A stretch of DNA of 64,000 nt from Bacillota bacterium (GTDB taxonomy: Bacteria > Bacillota > Clostridia > Christensenellales > SZUA-584): positions 1-64,000 of the forward strand of contig JAEZHF010000072.1 in NCBI GenBank assembly GCA_023416745.1, read 5' to 3'. A model generated the notes under the pieces. It did not search any database. It was not told the DNA's origin and was given only the letters and a program-made list of their open reading frames with translations. Both the position numbers and the translations under genes were made by a program. This document shows positions 23,838-32,716 of this stretch, in pieces; the stretch's first letter is position 1; every line of letters begins with the position of its first letter.

Positions 23838-26800
23838 ATGGACTTTGCGCATCTGCACCTGCATACCGAATTCAGCCTGCTGGACGGCGCGTCGCGCATT
23901 CCGGATTTGGTGGCGCGCGCCAAGACGCTGGGAATGAGCAGCATCGCGATCACGGATCACGGCGTGATGTACGGCGTGGCGGATTTCTACCGCAAGGCGA
24001 AAGATGCCGGTATAAAGCCGATCATTGGCTGCGAGGTGTACGTTGCTCCCGGAAAGCTGTCGGATAAGACGCGCGAGATGAAGGAATATTCTCACCTTGT
24101 GCTGCTGGCGAAGAACAATGCGGGTTACCAGAACCTGATGCGCCTGTCATCCATCGGCTTCACGGAAGGGTTTTACCACAAACCGCGCATCGACTACGAT
24201 GTGCTGGAGCGGTACAAGGACGGCCTCGTGTGCCTGTCTGCCTGCCTTGCGGGCGACTTGCCGCGCATGATCATGGCGGGGGACCGCGAAGGAGCGGAGC
24301 GGCTGGCGAAGCGGCTGCTGGCTATGTTCGGCGAGGACTTCTATCTGGAGCTGCAGGATCACTATCTGCCGGAGCAGCGCATGGTGAATACGGCGCTCAT
24401 CGACATGGCTAAAGCGCTGTCCATACCGCTGGTGGCCACCAACGACGTGCACTACACCGCTAAAGAGGACGCGGAGGCGCAAGACGTGCTGCTTTGCATC
24501 CAGACGCGTGCATTCGTAGACGACGAGGACCGTATGAAGTTCGGCTCCGAGGAGTTCTATCTGAAGAGCGCCGAGGAGATGGCGCAGCTGTTCCCGCACG
24601 TGCCCGAAGCTCTTCATAATACGCTGGAGATTGCCGCGAAGTGCAACGTCACGATGGACTTTTGCGCGCGGCACCTGCCGGTGTTCGATGTACCGGACGG
24701 CGGCAATCATGCGGAATACTTAAAGCGCATATGCCTGGACGGCCTCGCGGAGCGATACGACCCCGTAACGGATCAGCTGAAAGAACGGCTGGAATTTGAG
24801 CTTGGCGTCATTGAGAACATGGGCTTCACCGACTACTTCCTGATCGTGTGGGACTTCATCAAATTCGCGCGGGATAACGGTATCATGGTGGGGCCGGGGC
24901 GCGGCAGCGCGGCAGGCAGCATCGCGGCCTATGCGCTGTACATCACCAATATAGATCCCATCGAATATTCGCTGTTCTTTGAACGGTTTCTCAATCCGGA
25001 GCGCATCAGTATGCCGGATATCGATATCGACTTCTGCATTGAGCGTCGGCAGGAGGTCATCGACTACGTCGTGAAGAAATACGGCGCGGACAGGGTGGCA
25101 CAGATCATCACTTTCGGAACGCTGGGGGCCAAACAGGCGATCCGGGACGTGGCGCGGGCACTCAAGCTGCCGCTGGCGGACGCCGACCGCATCGCCAAGA
25201 TGGTGCCGTTTGCGCTCAAGATGACGATACAGCGGGCGATGGACGAAAACCCGCGCCTGAAAAACGAGTATCTATCCAATCCGGACATCAAAAAGCTGCT
25301 GGACACTGCAATGAAGCTGGAGGGCATATCCCGCCATGCGTCCACGCACGCAGCGGGCGTGGTGATCTCCCGCCTGCCCGTCACCGAACACGTGCCGCTG
25401 CAGATCAACCCGCGCGATGGCAGCGTGATCACGCAGTTCCCGATGAACACGCTGGAAAGCCTCGGACTATTAAAGATGGACTTTCTCGGTCTGCGCAACC
25501 TGACGGTGATCCGCCATGCCATGGAGATGATCGAAAAGGCGCATAGCGTGAGGATAGAGCTGGACAAGCTCAAGTACAATGACCCCAAGGTGTTCGAGCT
25601 GATTGCCTCGGGAGACACGGACGGCATATTCCAGCTGGAAAGCCCGGGTATGCGCGCGCTGATGCAGCGTCTGCGCCCGCGCAACCTCAATGATATCGCC
25701 GTGGGCATATCACTTTACCGCCCCGGCCCGATGGATTCGATACCGGCGTATTTGGACGCGCGCTTCCATCCGGAGAAGGTCTCCTACATGCACCCGCGTC
25801 TGAAACGCATACTGGAGGATACGCACGGCTGCATGGTGTATCAGGAGCAGGTGATGGAGATCGTGCGGGATCTGGCTGGCTATTCGCTGGGCCGCAGCGA
25901 CCTGGTGCGCCGCGCGATGGGCAAGAAGAAAAAAGACGTGATGGAGAACGAGCGACGCATCTTCATCCATGGCGACGAAGCGATAGGCGTGCCCGGCGCG
26001 GTGAAACGCGGCGTGCCCGCGCACACGGCGGAGGCGATATTCGCGCAGATGGTGGACTTCGCCGAATATGCGTTCAATAAGTCCCACGCGTGCGCCTATG
26101 CCGTCATCGCGTACTACACGGCCTACTTCAAGTGCTATTACAAGGTGGAATATCTGACGGCGCTGCTGAACAGCCTGATCGGCGCGTCGGATAAGATATC
26201 CGCCTATATTCAATACTGCGTCAGCAGTGGCATTCCGGTATTGACGCCCGACATCAACCGCTCGCAGTTCATGTTCGCGCCCGAGGGCGGCAGCATCCGC
26301 TTCGGCTTCGCGGCCATCCGTGACGTGGGGCGGGCGGCGGAGGACATCGAGAAGGAGCGCGAGGCGGGCGGTCCGTTCACCAGCTTCCGCAACTTCATCA
26401 ACCGCACCGCGGTGTTCATCAACCGCAAGCTGCTGGAAGGACTGATACTCGCGGGCTGCTTCGACAGTCTGGGGTTAAAGCGCGCGCAGCTGTCCGCCGT
26501 GGCCGATCGTGTGCTGAAGACAGCGCAGGACGCCAAGCGCAAGAATGTTGAGGGACAAGTGTCGCTGTTTGACGCGATGCCGGCGGCGAATGCGGGCGAT
26601 GCCGACGACTTTACGGATATTCCCGAATACGCCAAGGACAAGATGCTCGCGATGGAGAAGCTGGCGACGGGCGTGTACCTCTCCGGCCATCCGCTGGAGC
26701 GCTTCAAGGAGGACATGGAGGGGCGTGACGTCAACATATTCAAGGTGATGTCCGCCGCTGACGACGCGGAAGCGGCAAAGTATTATGAAGCGCGTATCGT

Positions 26801-27281
26801 GGAGCTGGTGGGCATCTTAAGCGGCGTCAAGAAGCGCTCAACTAAGCTCAAGAAGATGATGGCCAACGCTTATCTGGAAGACCTGTACGGCACCATCGAG
26901 CTGGTCATATTCCCCAGCGTCTACAGCCGTGTCGAACCGTTGCTGGTGGACGACACCATCGTGATGGTGACAGGCAAGGTGGAGGTGCGCGAAGGGGAAG
27001 CGCCCTCGCTGATGGTGGAGTCGGTGCAGCCGTACGCCCGGCCCGACGCCAAATACGCTGGCAAATGCCTGTACGTCAAGGTGCCTAAATTCTTGGGCGA
27101 AGATATGGCCGGACTGCGCCGCATACTGCGCTCATCTCCCGGCAAAGAGTGTGTGATGGTGAAGTTCGAGGAGACGGGCAAAGCGATCAAGACGAGCGGC
27201 GCTCTGGGCGTGACATTGACGGACACGCTGGTGAGCGGATTGAAGTCGGCTTACGGGGACGACAACGTGGTTATCCAGTAA
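23838..27281 (+). CDS. dnaE: DNA polymerase III alpha subunit DnaE
   Basis: A 1147-residue replicative polymerase. The N-terminal PHP domain reads FAHLHLHTEFSLLDG and IAITDHGVMYG; the polymerase part has GPGRGSAAGSIAAYAL, then PDIDIDF (catalytic aspartates, near residue 395) and YNKSHA-like AFNKSHACAYAVIAY. A C-terminal OB domain (VELVGILSGVKKRSTK) follows. This is DnaE of the E. coli/B. subtilis DnaE type, not PolC. ATG 23838 has AAGGAG 11 bases upstream; a TTG at 23829 is too close to that site. recQ follows after 21 bases. Confidence 0.97.
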   Translation: MDFAHLHLHTEFSLLDGASRIPDLVARAKTLGMSSIAITDHGVMYGVADFYRKAKDAGIKPIIGCEVYVAPGKLSDKTREMKEYSHLVLLAKNNAGYQNLMRLSSIGFTEGFYHKPRIDYDVLERYKDGLVCLSACLAGDLPRMIMAGDREGAERLAKRLLAMFGEDFYLELQDHYLPEQRMVNTALIDMAKALSIPLVATNDVHYTAKEDAEAQDVLLCIQTRAFVDDEDRMKFGSEEFYLKSAEEMAQLFPHVPEALHNTLEIAAKCNVTMDFCARHLPVFDVPDGGNHAEYLKRICLDGLAERYDPVTDQLKERLEFELGVIENMGFTDYFLIVWDFIKFARDNGIMVGPGRGSAAGSIAAYALYITNIDPIEYSLFFERFLNPERISMPDIDIDFCIERRQEVIDYVVKKYGADRVAQIITFGTLGAKQAIRDVARALKLPLADADRIAKMVPFALKMTIQRAMDENPRLKNEYLSNPDIKKLLDTAMKLEGISRHASTHAAGVVISRLPVTEHVPLQINPRDGSVITQFPMNTLESLGLLKMDFLGLRNLTVIRHAMEMIEKAHSVRIELDKLKYNDPKVFELIASGDTDGIFQLESPGMRALMQRLRPRNLNDIAVGISLYRPGPMDSIPAYLDARFHPEKVSYMHPRLKRILEDTHGCMVYQEQVMEIVRDLAGYSLGRSDLVRRAMGKKKKDVMENERRIFIHGDEAIGVPGAVKRGVPAHTAEAIFAQMVDFAEYAFNKSHACAYAVIAYYTAYFKCYYKVEYLTALLNSLIGASDKISAYIQYCVSSGIPVLTPDINRSQFMFAPEGGSIRFGFAAIRDVGRAAEDIEKEREAGGPFTSFRNFINRTAVFINRKLLEGLILAGCFDSLGLKRAQLSAVADRVLKTAQDAKRKNVEGQVSLFDAMPAANAGDADDFTDIPEYAKDKMLAMEKLATGVYLSGHPLERFKEDMEGRDVNIFKVMSAADDAEAAKYYEARIVELVGILSGVKKRSTKLKKMMANAYLEDLYGTIELVIFPSVYSRVEPLLVDDTIVMVTGKVEVREGEAPSLMVESVQPYARPDAKYAGKCLYVKVPKFLGEDMAGLRRILRSSPGKECVMVKFEETGKAIKTSGALGVTLTDTLVSGLKSAYGDDNVVIQ

Positions 27282-27302
27282 ACAAAGGCACCAGGGGGAA
27301 GC

Positions 27303-29105
27303 GTGAAGAAGGAACTGCTGCTCAAAAAGCATTTCGGATATGCGGAATTTCTGCCGGGTCAGAAGGACCTGGTCGACCACATCTGCCAAGGCGAGGACGC
27401 GCTGGGTATCATGCCCACGGGCGGCGGCAAGTCCATGTGCTATCAGCTGCCCGCGATGATATTTGAAGGTGTCACGCTGGTGGTCTCACCGCTGATCTCG
27501 CTGATGAAGGATCAGGTGCAGGCAATGGCGGAGGACAATATTCCCGCAGCCTATATCAACTCCGCACTGTCCGAAGCGCAAACGAAGAAGGCATTCCAGT
27601 TCGCACGGGAAGGCCGGTACAAGATCATATACGTCGCGCCGGAAAGGCTGAACACAACGGGCTTCAGCCAACTGGCGCGTGAGATAAACATATCGCTGGT
27701 GGCGGTGGATGAGGCGCACTGTGTCTCCCAGTGGGGGCAGAACTTTCGTCCCAGCTACCTCGCTGTCAGGGCGTTCATCGACGGACTGCCCAAAAGGCCG
27801 GTGGTTGCCGCTTTCACAGCGACGGCCACCAAAAGGGTGCGGGAAGACATCGTGTCGCTGCTGGGGCTTCGCAATCCGTTCGTGATGGTGACGGGTTTCG
27901 ATCGCGCGAACCTGTATTTTGATGTGCGTACCCCCAAGGACAGGCTCTCGGCGGTGGCGAACCATGTCGCCGCAAACCCCGAAAAAAGCGGCATCATCTA
28001 CTGCCTCACGCGCAAGGACGTGGAGATGGTATGCGCGTTCCTTTGTGCAAAGGGCGTTGCCGCGACGCGCTACCACGGAGGACTGGAGACTGAGGAGCGC
28101 AGCGCGAATCAGGAGGACTTCATCTACGACCGCAAGCCGGTGATGGTGGCGACCAATGCGTTCGGCATGGGCATCGACAAGAGCAACGTGTCGTACGTGC
28201 TGCACTATGGCATGCCCAAGGATATTGAAAGCTACTATCAGGAAGCGGGCCGAGCCGGACGGGATGGCATGGACGCCGAGTGCATCCTCTTTTTCAGCCG
28301 CAAAGACATACTGACCAACCAGTTTCTCATCAACAACCGTGAGGACAACAAGGAGCTGGATGCCGAAACGCTGGAGCGTATCCGGGCGCATGAACACCGC
28401 CGCCTCAAACGGATGACACAGTACGCCGCGACGACAGAATGTTTGAGGAAGTATATCGTTGACTACTTCGGGGAGAGCCTGCCGGACGGCTGCGGGTGTT
28501 GCGGCAACTGCGATGCGGATTTTGAGGAAACGGACGTCACCGAGCGCGCGCAGATCATCATGTCGTGCATCCACCGCATGGGGAACAAGTACGGCGTTAA
28601 GATGGTAGTGGATACGCTGCTGGGACGTAAGAACGAGAAGGTGCGCCAACTGGGTCTGGATGCCGTCAAGACATACGGGCGGCTGAAAGGCGCGGATGAG
28701 GATAGTATACGATCCATCATCGATCACCTTGCGCTGCATGGATATATCGAGCAGACGGATGACGAATACCCGGTGCTGAGGCTGTCTGTCCGAGCCCGCC
28801 GGGTGCTGCTGGACGGCGAAACGGTGCTGATGCGGCAAAAGCAGACGGCAGAAGTAAAAGCCGGGCACGATGAACCAGCGGACAGGCAGCTGCTGAATGC
28901 CTTGAAGGAGTTGCGTTTGGCAATTGCCAACGAAAAGCAGGTGCCCGCTTTCGTGGTGTTCTCGGACGCGACGCTGGCCGACATGTGCCATAAAAAGCCT
29001 GAAAACAGGGAGGATTTTCTATCTGTTTCGGGTGTTGGGCCTGCCAAGCTCGCCCAGTACGGTGACGCCTTTTTGAGAAGTATACGAGGGCACGCCCAAC
29101 GGTAA
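27303..29105 (+). CDS. recQ: ATP-dependent DNA helicase RecQ
   Basis: A 600-residue 3'-5' helicase. It has motif 0 GYAEFLPGQKDLV, Walker A IMPTGGGKSMCYQLPA, DEAH with VDEAHCVSQWGQNFRPSY, motif VI YQEAGRAGRDG, a four-cysteine zinc site (CLRKYI...CGCCGNC), a winged helix and a C-terminal HRDC domain (LRLAIANEKQVPAFVVFSDA). The aromatic loop reads QWGQN where relatives have QWGHD, a small oddity. GTG 27303 is the start, with AGGGGG upstream. It shares an operon with dnaE. Confidence 0.96.
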   Translation: MKKELLLKKHFGYAEFLPGQKDLVDHICQGEDALGIMPTGGGKSMCYQLPAMIFEGVTLVVSPLISLMKDQVQAMAEDNIPAAYINSALSEAQTKKAFQFAREGRYKIIYVAPERLNTTGFSQLAREINISLVAVDEAHCVSQWGQNFRPSYLAVRAFIDGLPKRPVVAAFTATATKRVREDIVSLLGLRNPFVMVTGFDRANLYFDVRTPKDRLSAVANHVAANPEKSGIIYCLTRKDVEMVCAFLCAKGVAATRYHGGLETEERSANQEDFIYDRKPVMVATNAFGMGIDKSNVSYVLHYGMPKDIESYYQEAGRAGRDGMDAECILFFSRKDILTNQFLINNREDNKELDAETLERIRAHEHRRLKRMTQYAATTECLRKYIVDYFGESLPDGCGCCGNCDADFEETDVTERAQIIMSCIHRMGNKYGVKMVVDTLLGRKNEKVRQLGLDAVKTYGRLKGADEDSIRSIIDHLALHGYIEQTDDEYPVLRLSVRARRVLLDGETVLMRQKQTAEVKAGHDEPADRQLLNALKELRLAIANEKQVPAFVVFSDATLADMCHKKPENREDFLSVSGVGPAKLAQYGDAFLRSIRGHAQR

Positions 29106-29146
29106 TGCGGGCACTCCCGATGAATGACAAAAAAATAGAGCGTCTA

Positions 29147-29175
29147 TTGAAGATAAACGGTAAATATGGTACGAT
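29147..29175 (+). promoter_or_regulatory. Promoter of mtrB
   Basis: TTGAAG (29147-29152), a 17-base spacer and TACGAT (29170-29175) with a TGG just before (extended -10). The site lies in the gap behind recQ, so mtrB can be made independently. Confidence 0.55.
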
Positions 29176-29201
29176 ATCACCAAAAGAAGCGGAGATAGAA
29201 A

Positions 29202-29444
29202 ATGGAACCGGAAAAGAACCTGAATCAGGACTATATAGTTATCAAGGCGCTGGAGGACGGCGTCAATATCATCGGTATGACGCGGGGCCGCGACACCAAG
29301 TTTCATCATACGGAGAAGCTGGACGGCGGCGAGGTGATGATTGCGCAGTTCACGGAAAACACCTCGGCGATCAAAATACGCGGCCGTGCCGAGATTTTTA
29401 CTGCGTACGGTGTTGTAAATTCCGGCAAGTCAAACAGCCGATAA
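29202..29444 (+). CDS. mtrB: Tryptophan RNA-binding attenuation protein (TRAP)
   Basis: An 80-residue protein very close to Bacillus TRAP: DYIVIKALEDGVNIIGMTRG, then RDTKFHHTEKLDGGEV and AQFTENTSAIKIRGRAEI. TRAP forms an 11-subunit ring that, when loaded with tryptophan, wraps RNA carrying repeated GAG/TAG triplets and shuts off trp genes. The RNA-contacting residues are kept: Lys 39, Lys 58 and Arg 60 match Lys 37, Lys 56 and Arg 58 of B. subtilis. No folE, trp operon or anti-TRAP gene is nearby. It has its own promoter and precedes two small genes. Confidence 0.95.
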   Translation: MEPEKNLNQDYIVIKALEDGVNIIGMTRGRDTKFHHTEKLDGGEVMIAQFTENTSAIKIRGRAEIFTAYGVVNSGKSNSR

Positions 29445-29459
29445 AGAGGTCTTGTGCAT

Positions 29460-29660
29460 ATGTGGTTGGTGGTGGGTATGGCAGGTTCAAAAAAAGCGGC
29501 GGTGACGATGCAAAGGACGCTGGAATCCGAAAGCATACTCGTTAAACTCCGCAATGTGTCGTCCAAAGCCAAGGACGGCGGCGATACATATGAGATTCTG
29601 GTGCTGGAGTCTGAGGCGACCCAAGCCAGAGAGATATTGCTGGAACATGGGCTGTCATGA
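29460..29660 (+). CDS. Small DUF2007-like domain protein
   Basis: A 66-residue protein starting MWLVVGMAGSKKAAVTMQ and ending TYEILVLESEATQAREILL. The pattern (strand, helix, LVKLRNV strand, then YEILV and a helix) is that of short proteins in Clostridia often mislabelled glutamate decarboxylase, related to DUF2007. ATG 29460 has AAAGAGGT nine bases before; a GTG at 29454 is closer to that site. It lies between mtrB and the thioesterase gene. Function unknown. Confidence 0.6.
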   Translation: MWLVVGMAGSKKAAVTMQRTLESESILVKLRNVSSKAKDGGDTYEILVLESEATQAREILLEHGLS

Positions 29661-29682
29661 TTTTTTTGGGGGGGTGTCGTTA

Positions 29683-30108
29683 ATGAAAACGGTGGAATGC
29701 AAGATTCGCGTGCGCTATTCCGATACCGGACGTCAGGGTTACGCGCATCACGCCCATTTTTTCAACTGGTTCGATATCGGCCTGGAAGAGATTATCAAGC
29801 TTTGCGGATCAAGTTACGGTGAGATTGAGGAACTGGGATATATGCTCGCGCCCATCTCCGACTCATGCAAATACTATCATCCGGCCAGCTACAACGACGA
29901 ACTGACCGTTCGCGTGAATGTGGCAGATTTAAGCGGCGTCAAGATCAAATTCGCGTACGAGGTGATAAGAGAAAAGGACGCGAAGCTGATAGCCAAGGGC
30001 ACAACGGATCACGTTTTCGTGGATCAAAAATTTAAGCCATATTCACTCAAGCGCATCATGCCGCGGCTTTTCGCAATGCTGCAGGAAATGAGGCAGCCGG
30101 AAATATAA
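29683..30108 (+). CDS. Acyl-CoA thioesterase, hot-dog fold (4HBT type)
   Basis: A 141-residue hot-dog protein. The active-site segment reads VRYSDTGRQGYAHHAHFFNW, matching the YxDTDxxGxxxHxxY-type motif of 4-hydroxybenzoyl-CoA thioesterase and YbgC, followed by WFDIGLEEII. Such enzymes free acyl groups from CoA; the substrate is not known here. I start at ATG 29683 after a G-rich ribosome site; the longer frame from 29554 overlaps the previous gene and is a shadow there. It ends at a terminator. Confidence 0.85.
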   Translation: MKTVECKIRVRYSDTGRQGYAHHAHFFNWFDIGLEEIIKLCGSSYGEIEELGYMLAPISDSCKYYHPASYNDELTVRVNVADLSGVKIKFAYEVIREKDAKLIAKGTTDHVFVDQKFKPYSLKRIMPRLFAMLQEMRQPEI

Positions 30109-30151
30109 AAACCCCGCGGTTCATTTGAACAGCAGGGGTCTGTTGCTAGCA

Positions 30152-30184
30152 AGAGCCTGTGAAAAATCGCAGGCTCTTTATTTT
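30152..30184. terminator. Bidirectional terminator between thioesterase and NagD-like gene
   Basis: AGAGCCTG and CAGGCTCT form an 8-bp stem followed by TTATTTT. It lies between converging genes. Confidence 0.75.
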
Positions 30185-30188
30185 CGCA

Positions 30189-30989
30189 TTACAGCTCCTT
30201 TAACCTTTCAAGCAGCGCATCGACGCCACTGTACAACAGGTGCGGCTTTGCATCGCTGGCGTCGATATCCGCCTGCGTCATCTCGCCTGACAGCACGCCG
30301 ATGGCGCACATACCGTTGTTCAGCGCGACCATCATGTCGGTGTACAGCCGGTCGCCCACCACAGCAATTTTCTCTGCCGGAACGCCGGTATATTCAACGA
30401 TGTATTCGGCGGTCTCGGGAAAAGGCTTGCCGAGGTATTTGGGCTCGCGTCCGGTGGCATGGGTCAGCATCGCGCAGATGCTGGCACAGTCGGGCAGCAC
30501 CTTGCCTCCTTCCAGCGGGCACACGGCGTCGATGTTGGTCGCGAGGAACGGGATACCCTCACGCAGCAGTTCCACAGCGCGGGTTGCTTTTTTAAAGTCG
30601 TATGTGGTATCAAAACCCACCAGCACACAGTCCGGCGAGCGCGTGTCGGAAACATCGAAGCCCGCATCGGAGAGTTGGGTCAGCAGTGACGGCGTGCCCA
30701 CTGCGTAAACAATGGCATTCTTACCGTGGATTTTCCGGATATATGAAATTGCCACATGCGCTGAGGTGATGATGCTGCCAAGAGCATAATCTCCAAAGCC
30801 CAGGTTTTTTAGCTTTTCAATATAATCATCGGGCGACTTGGATGAATTGTTGGTGAAAAATAAATAGGGGATACGAACCGAGTCCAAATAGTCAAGAAAT
30901 TCACGTGCGCCCGGCAGCTCCTGGTTGCCCAAGTATATGGTCCCATCCATATCAAGTATATAACAATCAATGTCTTTAAGCTGTTGCAT
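30189..30989 (-). CDS. HAD-IIA sugar-phosphate phosphatase (NagD-like)
   Basis: A 266-residue HAD hydrolase of the NagD/4-nitrophenylphosphatase group. Motif I is CYILDMDGTIYLGNQ, followed by LFFTNNSSKSP (motif II with the typical TNNSS), a C2 cap, GKPFPETAEYIVEY (motif III Lys) and VVGDRLYTDMMVALNNGM (motif IV). ATG 30989 is chosen because AGGAGA stands eight bases before; an in-frame start at 31031 has no site. Substrate is probably a small phosphorylated sugar or nucleotide. Confidence 0.88.
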   Translation of the reverse strand: MQQLKDIDCYILDMDGTIYLGNQELPGAREFLDYLDSVRIPYLFFTNNSSKSPDDYIEKLKNLGFGDYALGSIITSAHVAISYIRKIHGKNAIVYAVGTPSLLTQLSDAGFDVSDTRSPDCVLVGFDTTYDFKKATRAVELLREGIPFLATNIDAVCPLEGGKVLPDCASICAMLTHATGREPKYLGKPFPETAEYIVEYTGVPAEKIAVVGDRLYTDMMVALNNGMCAIGVLSGEMTQADIDASDAKPHLLYSGVDALLERLKEL

Positions 30990-31142
30990 GCTAATCTCCT
31001 GTTGATAAACGTTTCCGTGTGATTGTATCAAATCAATCCGGCATTAACAATAGTTAATCCAGATTCACCTATATGCTTCGTGTTATGCATGTGCTAAAAT
31101 ATAGTATAAGCAATATTGGAATATTGGAAAGGAATACGAGGA

Positions 31143-31850
31143 ATGAGCGAGATCAAGGGGAAAGCCGCGATCGTTACGGGTGCCGGCAGAGGAATCGGCA
31201 TTGAGATGGTCAAAACGCTGCTGAATGAAGGCGTTAAAGTACTGGCCACGTCGCGCAATATCGAATCGCTAAAGGATATCGACGGTGAGAATCTGGTCGG
31301 GGTTCAGGCCGACCTGCTGAATGACAGCAGTTATGGAAGAATCGTTTCGGCCTGCGCGGATACGTTCGGCGGCGTCGATATCATTATCAACAACGCGGGA
31401 TACGCCAAAAAGCTGCTGCTGACAGAAACCAGCAAAGAGGAGTGGGACCGTCATATGGCGGTAAACGTGCGCGCGCCGTTCATGCTGGTGAATGCTGCAA
31501 TGCCTTATCTATTGAAGTCCACCCATGCAACGGTGATCAACATCGTTTCCGTTGTGGGTAATAAAGGCTACGTGACTCAGGGAGCCTATTCTGCGGCAAA
31601 GCATGCGCTGCTGGGATACACCAAGGTTCTGGCGCGGGAGACGTTTAAACATGGCGTTCGCGTTCATGCGATATCTCCCGGCGGCGTCGCGACGGAGCTG
31701 ATTCAGGAAACGCGGCCCGACCTTGACCTGTCCACACTGAGCACACCCCAGGAAATCGCGAACATTGCGTTATTTTTGCTGAAGAACCGTAACGGTGCTG
31801 TGATCGATGAGATCAATGTTCGCAGGTATACCAAAGAGCCCTGGGAGTAA
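31143..31850 (+). CDS. Short-chain dehydrogenase/reductase
   Basis: A 235-residue classical SDR: TGAGRGIG (12-19) binds NAD(P), NNAG at 83-86, and catalytic Ser 136, Tyr 149 and Lys 153 (YSAAK) are all present. PGGVATELIQ lies in the substrate loop. It resembles FabG-like enzymes but the substrate is not clear. ATG 31143 follows a GGAAAGGA ribosome site. It reads toward the two patatin genes 74 bases further on. Confidence 0.88.
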   Translation: MSEIKGKAAIVTGAGRGIGIEMVKTLLNEGVKVLATSRNIESLKDIDGENLVGVQADLLNDSSYGRIVSACADTFGGVDIIINNAGYAKKLLLTETSKEEWDRHMAVNVRAPFMLVNAAMPYLLKSTHATVINIVSVVGNKGYVTQGAYSAAKHALLGYTKVLARETFKHGVRVHAISPGGVATELIQETRPDLDLSTLSTPQEIANIALFLLKNRNGAVIDEINVRRYTKEPWE

Positions 31851-31923
31851 AGTATACGTATTGTCTTTACTGAGGCTGTCTATGATGGTATATTAGAATC
31901 AGTTAAGGAATGAGGGTAAGGCT

Positions 31924-32703
31924 TTGAAACGGATCGGACTGGCTCTGGGCGGCGGCGGTGTCAGGGGTGTCGCCCATATTGCGTATATCAAAGCACTGGA
32001 GGAACTGGGTCTAAGGCCGTCCGTCATATCCGGCACTTCCAGCGGGGCGATAGTTGGCGCAATGTATGCCGGCGGTTTGCCCCCGGACGGGATCATGGAC
32101 AGCCTGAAAAGCATTATCAGCCTAAAGAGCGGCAAAGCCGGCAGCGGCGTCCGGCCGGAGAGAAAGCAAGGCGGTTTGGCGGTAGCTGCTGCTCAGGGCA
32201 GGCTTGTGCGTCTGCTCCCCAAAACCCGATTCGAAGAGCTGGATATCCCGTTAAAAGTGGTGGCGACTCATTTTCATACGCTCAAAGAGCGCGTGTTCGA
32301 TTCCGGCGAACTGCTGCCCGCCATCATGGCCAGCGTCGCGTTGCCCAGCGCCTTTGTGCCGCAAATGGTGGACGGTGAGTATTATGTGGATGGCGGAGCC
32401 ACCAATATCGTGCCGTTTGACATCATTCGGAACGAATGTGACATACTGATCGCGATTGATGTGTCTTCGGTCAGGCCGGCAAAGCTCAAACCAACGCTCA
32501 AGAATGCGGACCACGCCACTTGGGCAGCCACTCAGGAAGCCTATATCAATACGAAGCTGAAGCTGTGCAGCGTGGACATTTTTGAGAGGCCAACGTTTGA
32601 CAGCATATCAACGATGGAGTTCTTTAAATTCAAAAAGGTATATGACCAGGCCATGACATATGTGCCCGGTTTTATAGAGAAACTTAAAAGAATGCTGATA
32701 TAA
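31924..32703 (+). CDS. Patatin-like phospholipase (catalytic)
   Basis: A 259-residue serine lipid hydrolase of the RssA/YchK type. It has the oxyanion loop LGGGGVRGVAHI, the nucleophile elbow GTSSG (Ser 39), and the catalytic Asp in VDGGATNIVPFD. All catalytic parts are intact. It starts with TTG 31924 after GAGGGTAAGG. A close paralogue follows after 13 bases that has lost its nucleophile, so the two may form a hetero-complex or a regulated pair. Confidence 0.88.
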   Translation: MKRIGLALGGGGVRGVAHIAYIKALEELGLRPSVISGTSSGAIVGAMYAGGLPPDGIMDSLKSIISLKSGKAGSGVRPERKQGGLAVAAAQGRLVRLLPKTRFEELDIPLKVVATHFHTLKERVFDSGELLPAIMASVALPSAFVPQMVDGEYYVDGGATNIVPFDIIRNECDILIAIDVSSVRPAKLKPTLKNADHATWAATQEAYINTKLKLCSVDIFERPTFDSISTMEFFKFKKVYDQAMTYVPGFIEKLKRMLI

Positions 32704-32716
32704 AGGGGATATACTT

